64,000 nt of DNA from RGIG4708 sp045633845 (lineage in GTDB: Bacteria; Bacillota; Clostridia; UMGS1810): contig JAZQZC010000036.1 in assembly GCA_045633845.1 (NCBI GenBank), forward strand, positions 12,719 to 76,718. Reading direction: 5' to 3'. Positions 9,298 to 17,977 of this stretch are shown here, piece by piece; within the stretch, counting starts at the first letter, position 1; each line of letters starts with the position of its first letter. The position numbers and the translations under genes are program-made. The notes under the pieces are model-generated. The model searched no databases. It saw only the letters and a list, made by a program, of their open reading frames with translations, and was not told the DNA's origin.

Positions 9298-9361
9298 TTT
9301 AAAATAGCCTTTCCATATATATCTTATAGCTTTATGTGCTTTGTTTTCGATGAAAAATATA

Positions 9362-9391
9362 AAGAGCGGACTTATAAAAAATCCGCTCTCA
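9362..9391 (-). terminator. Hairpin after rny
   Basis: On the minus strand, GAGCGGA pairs with TCCGCTC across an A/T-rich loop and is followed by a T-rich tract. It lies between rny and ymdB, so it could reduce readthrough into ymdB or act as a 3'-end stabiliser. Confidence 0.55.
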
Positions 9392-9402
9392 AATTATGTT
9401 AA

Positions 9403-10947
9403 TTATTTTGCGTAATCTACTGAACGAGTTTCTCTGATAACGTTAACTTTTATCTGTCCCGGATACTCAAGTTCACTTTCTATTTTTTTAACTATATCTC
9501 TTGCAAGGAGTATGGTATCCTCTTCTTTAACGCTTTCGGGCTTAACCATAATTCTGATTTCTCTGCCCGCCTGAATTGCGTAGGATTTTTCTACTCCGCT
9601 AAATGAATTTGCAATTTCTTCAAGTCTTTCAAGTCGTTTGATGTATGTTTCCAGGTTTTCACGTCTTGCACCCGGTCTTGCAGCGCTTATTGCGTCACAG
9701 GCCTGTACAATGCAGGCAATAACAGTGTTTGCCTCAACATCACCGTGGTGAGCGGCAATTGCGTGAATAACCTCTTGTGATTCGTGATATTTTTTAGCAA
9801 TATCTACACCAATGTCAACGTGTGAGCCTTCAATTTCGTGGTCGATAGATTTACCGATATCGTGAAGTAAGCCCGCTCTTTTTGCTGTTTTGATATCAAC
9901 GCCAAGCTCTGCAGCCATAATACCTGCAAGGTGTGCAACCTCGGTAGAATGCTTTAATACATTTTGACCATAGCTTGTACGATATTTCATACGGCCAAGA
10001 AGCTTTATAAGCTCAGGGTGCAGACCATGTACACCTGTTTCAAATGTAGCCTGTTCACCCTCCTGCTTGATAATTGCATCAAGCTCCTTGCGTGATTTTT
10101 CAACAGTTTCTTCAATTCTTGCCGGATGAATACGTCCGTCAACAATGAGCTTTTCAAGTGCCATTCGTGCAATTTCTCTTTTTACAGGGTCAAAGCACGA
10201 AAGAATAACTGCTTCGGGGGTATCGTCTATAATAAGGTCAATACCTGTAAGAGTTTCGAGTGCTCTTATATTTCTGCCTTCGCGGCCGATAATTCGGCCC
10301 TTCATTTCGTCGTTGGGGAGAGCCACAACAGAAACGGTAGTTTCTGCAACATGGTCAGCCGCACATTTTTGAATTGCAAGACTGATAATGTTTTTTGCTC
10401 TCTTCTCAGCCTCGTCTTTAGCCTGAGATTCAATATCTTTAATCATTATTGCTGCTTCGTGACGAACTTCTGTTTCAATATTTTTGAGCAAATACTGTTT
10501 TGCGTCCTCAACAGACAAACCTGATATTTTTTCCAACATTTCAAGCTGAGCATTTTTAATCTTGTCAGTTTCGGCCTTGAGAGCTTCGGCTTCTTTGATT
10601 TTTTGATTAAGCAGCTCGTCTTTTTTTTCAAGAGCTTCGGACTTTTTGTCCAATGCTTCTTCTTTTTGCTGAATACGACTTTCCTGTCTATTCATTTCCT
10701 TGCGTCGTTCTTTAGATTCTTTTTCAAATTCATTTCTGCTTTTATGAATTTCATCCTTTGCCTCGAGCAAAGCTTCTTTCTTCTTTGTTTCGGCTTCTTT
10801 TACGGCCTGATCAACAATAGCTTTTGCTTTTTGTTCAGCACCGCCGATTTTAGCCTCGGCAATTTTCTTTCTGTACATGCTGCCTGCAAAAAAGGCAACA
10901 ACACAGCAAACTGCCGCAGCTGCAATTGTAATTATTAATTCTGTCAA
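9403..10947 (-). CDS. rny: Ribonuclease Y
   Basis: Membrane-anchored endoribonuclease that starts mRNA decay (514 aa, standard length). Visible parts: N-terminal TM (LIITIAAAAVCCVVAFFAGSMY), a long Lys/Glu-rich coiled coil (about 25-190), a KH RNA-binding domain containing GRIIGREGRNIRALE, and the HD domain with LLHDIGKSIDHE and AAHHGD. The start is TTG at 10947 with AAGGAGG about 12 nt upstream; no ATG fits better. A good sigma-A promoter and a leader of about 130 nt lie upstream. Confidence 0.97.
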   Translation of the reverse strand: MTELIITIAAAAVCCVVAFFAGSMYRKKIAEAKIGGAEQKAKAIVDQAVKEAETKKKEALLEAKDEIHKSRNEFEKESKERRKEMNRQESRIQQKEEALDKKSEALEKKDELLNQKIKEAEALKAETDKIKNAQLEMLEKISGLSVEDAKQYLLKNIETEVRHEAAIMIKDIESQAKDEAEKRAKNIISLAIQKCAADHVAETTVSVVALPNDEMKGRIIGREGRNIRALETLTGIDLIIDDTPEAVILSCFDPVKREIARMALEKLIVDGRIHPARIEETVEKSRKELDAIIKQEGEQATFETGVHGLHPELIKLLGRMKYRTSYGQNVLKHSTEVAHLAGIMAAELGVDIKTAKRAGLLHDIGKSIDHEIEGSHVDIGVDIAKKYHESQEVIHAIAAHHGDVEANTVIACIVQACDAISAARPGARRENLETYIKRLERLEEIANSFSGVEKSYAIQAGREIRIMVKPESVKEEDTILLARDIVKKIESELEYPGQIKVNVIRETRSVDYAK

Positions 10948-11001
10948 GTTAAATCCTAACCTCCTTTTCTTTTAGAAATTTGTTTTCACTTAGTTTTTGG
11001 G

Positions 11002-11053
11002 CATCGAAAATATAAGTCGATGAAAGCAATGCGCAAAGTGCACATACGCATTG
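11002..11053 (-). other. Two small hairpins in the rny 5' leader
   Basis: CATCGA/TCGATG (11002-11022) and CAATGCG/CGCATTG (11027-11053) form two consecutive short stem-loops between the rny promoter and its ribosome site. No T-run follows either, so they are not terminators; a role in mRNA stability or regulation is possible but unproven. Confidence 0.4.
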
Positions 11054-11091
11054 TTTGAATTACACAAAAATAAATAATAACATACACATTT

Positions 11092-11120
11092 ATTTTATAA
11101 CATTTTTGGGCTTGTGTCAA
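11092..11120 (-). promoter_or_regulatory. Sigma-A promoter of rny
   Basis: Reading the minus strand: TTGACA (11120-11115), a 17-bp spacer, then TAAAAT (11097-11092). The start site would fall about 135 nt before the rny TTG codon. Confidence 0.8.
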
Positions 11121-11139
11121 TGTTTTTTTGGACGTTTGA

Positions 11140-11991
11140 CTACATATTATTCTGCTTTTTTGCAGCGGTAACCGTATTTCGCATAAGGGTTGCTCTTGTC
11201 ATAGGGCCTACGCCGCCCGGTACTGGGGTAATGTGTGATACTATGTCAAAAACCTCGTCAAAGTTTACGTCACCGCAAAGCTTGCCGTCGGCATTTCGGT
11301 TCATACCTACGTCAATTACAACTGCGCCCGGCTTTACGGCGTCCTTGCCAATAAGATTTGCTTTGCCAACTGCTGCAACGAGTACGTCTGCATTTTGGCA
11401 TATTTCGTTAAGATTTTGGGTTTTTGAGTGGCATATTGTAACTGTGGCATTTTTGTGCAGCAGCATCATTGCCTGAGGCTTGCCCACAATGTTGCTTCTG
11501 CCCACAACCACGCAGTTTTTGCCGCAAAGGTCAATTCCCGAAAGTTCGATTAAGTCCATAACACCTGCAGGTGTACAGGGAAGAAATTCGTAATCACCTG
11601 TCATAATTTTGCCTACATTCTGTGGGTGGAATGCGTCAACATCCTTTGAAGGGTCAATTGCATTTATAATACTTTTTTCGTTTATGTGCTTTGGCAGCGG
11701 CAGCTGAACAAGTATGCCGTTGATGCTTTTGTCGTTGTTAAGCTTGTGTATAAGCCTAAGCAGCTCTTGTTCTGTTGTGTCACCACTGAGGGTAATTTGC
11801 TCGGAGTGCATTCCCAATTCAATGCAGTCTTTTGATTTGGAATTTACATATACCTTTGATGCGGGATTGTCACCTACAAGTATTACTGCAAGCCCGGGGG
11901 TGATGCCTTTTTGCTTTAAAACATCAACCTCTGCTTTAAGCTGATTTTTGATTTTTTGCGCAAGCATTTTTCCGTCAAGTATTTTGCTCAT
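11140..11991 (-). CDS. folD: Bifunctional methylenetetrahydrofolate dehydrogenase/cyclohydrolase FolD
   Basis: 283-aa cytosolic enzyme interconverting 5,10-methylene-, methenyl- and 10-formyl-THF for purine and formyl-Met-tRNA synthesis. Family motifs: YVNSKSKDC with the catalytic Lys, GILVQLPLPKHI, PCTPAGVMDLI, the NADP-binding VVVGRSNIVGKPQAMML, and C-terminal PVPGGVGPMTRATLM. The ATG overlaps the stop of the upstream radical SAM gene by 4 bp, so the two are co-translated. Confidence 0.97.
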   Translation of the reverse strand: MSKILDGKMLAQKIKNQLKAEVDVLKQKGITPGLAVILVGDNPASKVYVNSKSKDCIELGMHSEQITLSGDTTEQELLRLIHKLNNDKSINGILVQLPLPKHINEKSIINAIDPSKDVDAFHPQNVGKIMTGDYEFLPCTPAGVMDLIELSGIDLCGKNCVVVGRSNIVGKPQAMMLLHKNATVTICHSKTQNLNEICQNADVLVAAVGKANLIGKDAVKPGAVVIDVGMNRNADGKLCGDVNFDEVFDIVSHITPVPGGVGPMTRATLMRNTVTAAKKQNNM

Positions 11992-13832
11992 TTTCTGTTT
12001 CTCCTTGAATATAATTTGTTGTTGTTTGTTTGCCTGTGATTTTCGGGCGGAACAAGGCAGCCCTGCGAATAACCTATCAAATCCTCTCTGCCTGCAAGCT
12101 TTAGTGCTTTAATAACAGTTTTTCTGTTTTCGGGTCTGTCAAACTGGAGCAGTGCACGCTGCATCTGCTTTTCGTTTATATCCCTTGGCACATACACCTC
12201 CTGCATTGTAAGAGGGTCAAGCCCTGTGTAAAACATACAGGTAGAAAGGGTAAAGGGTGTAGGGTAAAAGTCCTGTACCTGCTCGGGATGCATATGATGC
12301 TGCTTTAAATAAAGGGCAAGCTCTATTGCATCGTTTAGCGTGCTGCCCGGATGGCTTGACATAAGGTATGGCACAAGATACTGCTTTTTGCTTAGGTTTT
12401 TGTTTATGCTATAAAACTTTTCGCTGAATTTATCGTATACCTTTTTCGATGGCTTGCCCATAAGCCTCAGCACATTGTCGGATATATGCTCGGGAGCTAC
12501 TTTAAGCTGACCGCTTATATGGTGCTTGCACAAATCGTAAAAGAATGTATCGTCTTTGTCATTTATAAGGTAGTCGTAGCGTATGCCTGAGCGTATAAAC
12601 ACTTTTTTTACGCCTGGCAGGCTGCGCAGCTTTCGTAAAAGTGAGGTATAACGCCTGTGATTGATTTCAAGATTTTTGCAAGGCTCGGGGAAAAGGCATT
12701 GCTTGTTTTTGCAGGTTCCTCTTTGCATCTGCTCTTTGCACGACGGCCCGTCAAAGTTGGCTGTGGGTCCGCCTACATCGTGAATATAGCCTTTAAAATC
12801 CTTGTCCTTTGTCATAGCAGTTGCTTCGTCTATTACCGACTGGTCACTGCGCGACTGCACAATTCTGCCCTGATGAAAGGTGAGTGCACAAAAGCTGCAG
12901 CTGCCGTAGCAACCACGATTGTGGGTTATGGAAAATTTAACCTCTTCTATTGCAGGCACACCTCCCATACTCTCATAAACAGGGTGGTATGTGCGCATAA
13001 ATGGCAGGGCATATACCTCGTCAAGCTCACGGGAGCTTAGAGGCATCATCGGCTTTGTTGCCACAAGATATCTGTCGCCGTGCTTTTGAACAAGCGTTTT
13101 GCCCCTTATGGGGTCTTGATTTTGGTATTCTATTTTTGTTGCAATGCAATACTTTTTATTGTCGTCACGTACCTCTTCCATAGAGGGCAGCTCAATATAA
13201 TCGTCAATCTCCGATATATCTTTTTTTATATAGCAGCAGCCGTCTGCGCAGGTGTCATCGAGTGCAATGCCATCGCGTAGTGCGTTTGCAAGCTGTACAA
13301 TAATTTTTTCGCCCATTCCGTAGGTCAAAACATCTGCACGCGAGTCAAAAATTATGGAGCGGCGCACCTTGTTGTCCCAATAGTCATAGTGGGCAAAGCG
13401 GCGCAGACTTGCCTCTATTCCGCCTATTATAATAGGCACGTCACTGTATGCCTCTTTTATTCTGTTGCAATACACAATTACCGCTCTGTCGGGTCTTTTG
13501 CCTGCCTCACCGCCCGGGGTGTAAAGGTCGTTGCTGCGCTTTTTCTTTGCGGCGGTGTAGTGGTTTACCATAGAGTCAATGTTGCCTGACGAAACAAGGA
13601 ATGCATACTTTGGCTTGCCTAAGCTTTTAAAATCCTCGCAATCGTGCCACCTGGGCTGTGCAATAATGCCTACCGTAAAGCCGTGCTTTTGCAAAATTCG
13701 CGAAATTATGGCATGACCAAAGCTCGGGTGGTCCACATAGGCGTCACCGCACACATATACAAAGTCGAGCTGTTCAATTTTTTGTTTTTCCATATCCTCG
13801 CGGCATATGGGCAAAAATCCTTTTTGTATCAT
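11988..13832 (-). CDS. YgiQ family radical SAM protein (UPF0313)
   Basis: 614-aa protein with the full YgiQ layout: N-terminal FLPICREDM and GDAYVDHPSFGHAII (B12-binding-like region), the central radical SAM cluster motif GCYGSCSFCALTFHQGR (CxxxCxxC, about residues 305-313), and the C-terminal PEQVQDFYPTPFTLSTCMFYTGLDP domain. The reaction catalysed by this family is unknown. Start at 13832 follows AAGGAACC. It sits 9 bp after ftsK and overlaps folD. Confidence 0.93.
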   Translation of the reverse strand: MIQKGFLPICREDMEKQKIEQLDFVYVCGDAYVDHPSFGHAIISRILQKHGFTVGIIAQPRWHDCEDFKSLGKPKYAFLVSSGNIDSMVNHYTAAKKKRSNDLYTPGGEAGKRPDRAVIVYCNRIKEAYSDVPIIIGGIEASLRRFAHYDYWDNKVRRSIIFDSRADVLTYGMGEKIIVQLANALRDGIALDDTCADGCCYIKKDISEIDDYIELPSMEEVRDDNKKYCIATKIEYQNQDPIRGKTLVQKHGDRYLVATKPMMPLSSRELDEVYALPFMRTYHPVYESMGGVPAIEEVKFSITHNRGCYGSCSFCALTFHQGRIVQSRSDQSVIDEATAMTKDKDFKGYIHDVGGPTANFDGPSCKEQMQRGTCKNKQCLFPEPCKNLEINHRRYTSLLRKLRSLPGVKKVFIRSGIRYDYLINDKDDTFFYDLCKHHISGQLKVAPEHISDNVLRLMGKPSKKVYDKFSEKFYSINKNLSKKQYLVPYLMSSHPGSTLNDAIELALYLKQHHMHPEQVQDFYPTPFTLSTCMFYTGLDPLTMQEVYVPRDINEKQMQRALLQFDRPENRKTVIKALKLAGREDLIGYSQGCLVPPENHRQTNNNKLYSRRNRK

Positions 13833-13841
13833 TTTGGTTCC

Positions 13842-16199
13842 TTATTTCATCAACATCTCATTATATTGCTCTCTTGTTATAAGCACCTGACGAGGCTTGT
13901 TGCCGTCAAGCTCGGATATTATTCCGCGTCGTTCCATCTGGTCTATAATGCTTCCTGCTCTGTTGTAGCCTATGCGAAATCTCCTTTGCAAGAGAGATGT
14001 GGATATTGTACCACTGTCTACCGCCATTTCGATTGCCTCGGGCAGCAGCTCGTCTGCATCACCCGGGTCTTGTCCGTCGGGCTCGTAGTGTTCTTCGCTC
14101 TCAAGCTGCTCTATAACAGTTTCGTCATAAGACGGTGTATAGTCGCTGGAGACAGCCTCCACAACTTTTTTAACGTCGCCGTCCGATACAAATGCACACT
14201 GCATACGGCTTGGCTTTGTTTCGCCAACAGGCATATAAAGCATATCACCTTTGCCTATAAGCTTTTCGGCGCCGCCCATATCAAGAATTGTTTGCGAATC
14301 ACGCACCGACGCAACCATAAACGAAATACGGCTGGGTACATTGGCTTTAATGTTACCTGTAATAAATTTTACAACAGGTCGCTGTGTTGCAATTACAAGG
14401 TGCATACCTGCAGCGCGGGCAAGCTGAGCAATACGGCAAACATAGTTTTCTACATCGCCGGGGGCAACCATCATAAGGTCGGCAAACTCGTCTATGAGTA
14501 TAACAATAGACGGCATTTTGCCCTCGGGAGTCCCGTTGCGCTCCATAAGCTCGTTGTAGCCCTGAATGTTACGCACATTGTTTTGCTCAAAAATTGAGTA
14601 TCGCTCGGTCATTTCTTTAACTGCCCAGCCAAGAGCACCTGTGGCTTTTTTTGCATCCTTAACCACAGGGATAAGCAGGTGGGGAATACCGTTGTACACG
14701 CCAAGCTCAACCTGCTTGGGGTCTATCATAACAAGCTTTACTTCGTTTGGGTCTGCCTTGTACAAAAGGCTTATTACAAGTGTGTTTATGCATACACTCT
14801 TACCTGCACCTGTAGCACCTGCAATAAGCAAGTGGGGCATTTTTGCAAGGTCCATAATAATGGGCTTTCCGCTTATGTCTTTGCCCAGTGCAACCGCAAG
14901 CTTTGAGGGGTGATTTTTAAATTCGTCACTCTCGAGTACATCGCGCAGCATAACGTCGCTTCTGTTTTTGTTTGCAAGCTCAATTCCTATTGTGGTTTTG
15001 CCGGGTATTGGTGCAACCATAACGTCTTTTTCTGCCGCAAGGGCAAGAGCAAGGTCTTTTGAAAGTGAGGTTATCTGGCTAACCTTAACACCCTCGGCAG
15101 GCTTAACCTCGTAGCGTGTAATTGTGGGGCCCTGGCTGATTTCCACAACGCTTGCATCTACCTTAAAGCTGTGGAGTGTTTCAACAAGCTGACGTGCATT
15201 TTGCTGAAGCTCCTCGCTTGATGCACCAGGTCCTGCGGCTCTTTTTGGCTTTGAAAGCAAGTCGAGCTGCGGGTAGTTGTACTGCAAAATCAAATCATTC
15301 TTTTCGGCTGCGGTTGTTTCCATCTCGCGCTTTATTTCGCAGTCAAGCTGCTCTTTTTCCTGCTCGGTAAGTCGCGGTTCAACCTCTGGCTCGGCAGCAA
15401 CCTCGTGGTCGATGTATTCTTTTTCGCCGTTGGCTTTTATAATTTCTTTTCCTGCCTCTGTGTTTATTGTAATGTCGTTCGGCATAACTTCAAACTGCTC
15501 TTCAACAGCCTTGATTTCCTGTTCTGCCTGTGCAACCTTTTTCTTGTCAACCTTTACCACTGTGTGAGCAACAGGGTTAAATTCTTCGTCTGCTTCTTTT
15601 CGGTTTTCTTCTTTTATGGTGTCAATATCCTCTTTTATGTGACGTGCAGTGCCTGTAATCATACGGATAATACTATTTATCACTTTTACAATGGAAATAT
15701 TGAATATTGCTATACAAAGTATTATAAACAGTGCAAAAAACAAAATATTTGCTCCTACTGAGCCAAGAAGTGCCTGCATAGGCATACCAATGCTTGCACC
15801 TATAAGTCCGCCGCTTGGGTGAAGCTGTGCGTATGTATAGTACATTGCGTATTCCATACCGCTGCTTGAGGCCAAAATCATATGGAATATTGCGGTAAGG
15901 TCAATAAATGCAACGCCCGAGAGTATCATCTTTTTGCTTATTCCGTTTTTTTCGGGAGCAAACAGGCAGTATACCGTTGCTGCAATTGCGGCAACAGGCA
16001 GCAAATATGCACAGTAGCCAAACAATCCCATAAAGCATTCGGATATAAAGCCGCCTACTGCACCGCCGCTTCCCGAATAGATGCTTATTGCAAAAAATAT
16101 GCTTGCTGCAATTATGCAGACAGCAGTGATTTCAAATGATGCTGTACTTTTTGGGGCAGTACTTTTTACCTGCCTCTTTTTAGTGCTTTTTTTAGCCAT
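13842..16199 (-). CDS. ftsK: DNA translocase FtsK/SpoIIIE
   Basis: 785-aa septal DNA pump. Start at 16199 is preceded by GAGG; a longer frame runs into the adjacent mobile element and is not accepted. The first 200 residues hold four or so TM helices (ITAVCIIAASIFFAISIY onward), then an acidic linker, the motor with Walker A GATGAGKSVCINT and Walker B IVILIDEFADLM, and the winged-helix gamma domain AVDSGTISTSLLQRRFRIGYNRAGSIIDQM that reads KOPS/SRS. In spore formers this type moves the chromosome into the forespore; FtsK and SpoIIIE cannot be separated by sequence inspection alone. Confidence 0.96.
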   Translation of the reverse strand: MAKKSTKKRQVKSTAPKSTASFEITAVCIIAASIFFAISIYSGSGGAVGGFISECFMGLFGYCAYLLPVAAIAATVYCLFAPEKNGISKKMILSGVAFIDLTAIFHMILASSSGMEYAMYYTYAQLHPSGGLIGASIGMPMQALLGSVGANILFFALFIILCIAIFNISIVKVINSIIRMITGTARHIKEDIDTIKEENRKEADEEFNPVAHTVVKVDKKKVAQAEQEIKAVEEQFEVMPNDITINTEAGKEIIKANGEKEYIDHEVAAEPEVEPRLTEQEKEQLDCEIKREMETTAAEKNDLILQYNYPQLDLLSKPKRAAGPGASSEELQQNARQLVETLHSFKVDASVVEISQGPTITRYEVKPAEGVKVSQITSLSKDLALALAAEKDVMVAPIPGKTTIGIELANKNRSDVMLRDVLESDEFKNHPSKLAVALGKDISGKPIIMDLAKMPHLLIAGATGAGKSVCINTLVISLLYKADPNEVKLVMIDPKQVELGVYNGIPHLLIPVVKDAKKATGALGWAVKEMTERYSIFEQNNVRNIQGYNELMERNGTPEGKMPSIVILIDEFADLMMVAPGDVENYVCRIAQLARAAGMHLVIATQRPVVKFITGNIKANVPSRISFMVASVRDSQTILDMGGAEKLIGKGDMLYMPVGETKPSRMQCAFVSDGDVKKVVEAVSSDYTPSYDETVIEQLESEEHYEPDGQDPGDADELLPEAIEMAVDSGTISTSLLQRRFRIGYNRAGSIIDQMERRGIISELDGNKPRQVLITREQYNEMLMK

Positions 16200-16235
16200 T
16201 TTAATTCCTCGCTTATTTTTTTCTGAAGGTTTCCA

Positions 16236-16513
16236 TAGTGTGACAGGATTCGAACTCTCAATGCCTGACATCTGAAATTTTTGAAATCTTTCAGTTTGTC
16301 GGTTTTGACGGGCGTCAGCCCGCCTGCAACCTGTCGCACTGAAATCTCAACAAAAATTTCAAGATGGCAGGTGCAAAGCAGTTTCACATAGAAAAATTCT
16401 TCTGAAACAAGGTAAATTACGAAGGGAATACTTGCGTATTTTCAAGGAATTTACCGATGTTTTAGGTGAATTTTTTATGTGAAACCAATGTTGGTTCGAG
16501 TCCTGTCACACTA
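16236..16513 (+). mobile_element. Family A structured MITE, copy 1 (inserted in the 3' end of rho)
   Basis: About 276-bp element bounded by inverted repeats TAGTGTGACAGGATTCGAAC and, at the right end, GTTCGAGTCCTGTCACACTA; the outermost TA fits an insertion-site duplication. Internally it has two long imperfect hairpins, roughly 16263-16375 (capped by GACGGGCGTCAGCCCG) and 16378-16489 (GTTTCACATA...TATGTGAAAC). No transposase is encoded. The right 48 bp, read on the minus strand, are the last 16 codons of rho, and the element also fills most of the gap to ftsK. Confidence 0.85.
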
Positions 16514-17811
16514 AGTTCTTTGTTACTTTTTGTTTTTAATAAGTTTGCAATCAGGGTTTCGGTAACATCGGCACCGCCGTTGCCTGACAGGCTTCGCCTT
16601 AATGCCCACGAAAATTCTTTTTCGCTTTTGGAGAGGATTAGCTCGTCTTTTCGTGTGCCAGATTTGTAAATGTCAATTGCAGGGAATATTCTGCGCTCCG
16701 AAAGCCGTCTGTCAAGGTGAACCTCCATATTGCCTGTGCCTTTAAATTCTTCAAAAATTACATCGTCCATTCTGCTGCCTGTTTCGATAAGGGCAGTTGC
16801 AAGGATGGTAAGGCTGCCGCCTTTTTCGATGTTTCGAGCCGCACCAAAAAACTTTTTGGGCTTGTGCAGTGCAGCAGGGTCAATGCCGCCCGAGAGTGTT
16901 TTGCCTGTAGACGGAACAGTAAGGTTGTACGCTCTTGCAAGCCTTGTAATGCTGTCAAGGAGAATTACCACATCCTGTCCGTGCTCAACAAGGCGCTGTG
17001 CACGCTCCAAAACCATCTCGGCAACCTTTATGTGGTGCTCAGGCAGCTCGTCAAAGGTAGAATAAATAACCTCGCCGTCTATTGAGCGCTTCATATCGGT
17101 AACCTCTTCAGGTCTTTCGTCTATAAGCAAAACAATCAGGTTTACCTCGGGGTTGTTTTTGCTGATGCTGTTGGCAATGGATTTGAGCAGGGTGGTTTTG
17201 CCCGCCTTTGGCGGAGCAACAATCATACCTCGCTGACCCTTGCCTATGGGAGCAATAATGTCTACAAGACGCATTGCGTGGTTGTCTGGCTCTGCTTCAA
17301 GGCGTATCCTCTCGTTTGGATACACAGGGGTGAGCACGTCAAAGGGCTTGCGGTTGATTGCCTTGTCGAGAGTGTCGCCGTTTATATCCTTTACATATAT
17401 AAGTGCGTCGGAACGCTCTCTGTCATTTTTTGGTCGGCATATGCCGTGAACCATATCGCCTGTCTTAAGACGAAAACGTCTTATCTGAACAGGTGATACA
17501 TATGTATCGTCGTCTGTAGACAAATAATTTTCACCGCGCAAAAAACCATACCCATCCTCGCAAAGCTCCAGTATACCTGTAACCTCGTAGGTGTTATTTT
17601 GATTTTCGTTTTCGTTTTGGGGGGCTTTTTCGGCAGGAGTACCGTCGGGTATCTGTTCGGGGAGTGCTTGGTCGGTTTGTAAATCTTTATCGGACAACAA
17701 GTTTATAAGCTCGTCTTTTTTCAGCTTGCTTATGCTTTTGATGCCCTTTTCTTTTGCAAGCTCCTTGAGGCTTGCAAGTGACATTTTTTGCAATTCGTTT
17801 TTTGTGCTCAT
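16462..17811 (-). CDS. rho: Transcription termination factor Rho with an element-derived C-terminus
   Basis: 449-aa RNA-dependent ATPase. The N-terminal SAP-like Rho_N (SLASLKELAKEKGI..LKKDELINLL), an acidic linker, the cold-shock RNA-binding domain (LCEDGYGFLRG), Walker A PPKAGKTTLLK, Walker B VVILLDSITRLARAYN and the Q-loop PSTGKTLSGGID are intact. The normal Rho ending after TKSNKEL is replaced by SVTGLEPTLVSHKKFT, encoded wholly by the family A element, which also provides the TAA. Only the last few residues after the conserved TK(T/S)N are changed, so the protein should be functional. Start 17811 follows GGAG. Confidence 0.96.
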   Translation of the reverse strand: MSTKNELQKMSLASLKELAKEKGIKSISKLKKDELINLLSDKDLQTDQALPEQIPDGTPAEKAPQNENENQNNTYEVTGILELCEDGYGFLRGENYLSTDDDTYVSPVQIRRFRLKTGDMVHGICRPKNDRERSDALIYVKDINGDTLDKAINRKPFDVLTPVYPNERIRLEAEPDNHAMRLVDIIAPIGKGQRGMIVAPPKAGKTTLLKSIANSISKNNPEVNLIVLLIDERPEEVTDMKRSIDGEVIYSTFDELPEHHIKVAEMVLERAQRLVEHGQDVVILLDSITRLARAYNLTVPSTGKTLSGGIDPAALHKPKKFFGAARNIEKGGSLTILATALIETGSRMDDVIFEEFKGTGNMEVHLDRRLSERRIFPAIDIYKSGTRKDELILSKSEKEFSWALRRSLSGNGGADVTETLIANLLKTKSNKELSVTGLEPTLVSHKKFT

Positions 17812-17847
17812 ACAATTACTCCGTTAAATAAATTATTTATTATAATA

Positions 17848-17876
17848 AGTATATCACAATTGTGCAATTAATGCAA
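17848..17876 (-). promoter_or_regulatory. Sigma-A promoter of rho
   Basis: On the minus strand TTGCAT (17876-17871), 17-bp spacer, TATACT (17853-17848), about 35 bp ahead of the rho start codon in the intergenic region it shares with the divergent yihY gene. Confidence 0.65.
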
Positions 17877-17977
17877 ATAACAAAAAAGTTACATTTTTTA
17901 AAAATAACACTAGAAAATATTATTATAATAATGTATAATAAAATTATAATATATAAATTGCGGTGGTGCAACGGTTT

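Noticed and set aside
13644..14597. A 317-codon frame antisense to the radical SAM and ftsK genes
   Set aside because: It lies entirely on the opposite strand of two well-supported genes, is Cys/His/Tyr-rich in the way antisense frames of this codon usage are, and lacks a ribosome site. The same applies to frames at 8617-9402, 4073-4909 and 61507-62061.
16236..16513. tRNA gene suggested by the GGTTCGAGTCC ends of family A
   Set aside because: No D-arm, anticodon arm or 7-bp acceptor stem of tRNA spacing can be formed; only the T-loop-like core is present. The ends are better explained as element termini.
16462..16513. Frameshift or pseudogene at the rho 3' end
   Set aside because: The frame is continuous through every conserved Rho motif; only the final residues change because the stop is supplied by the mobile element.
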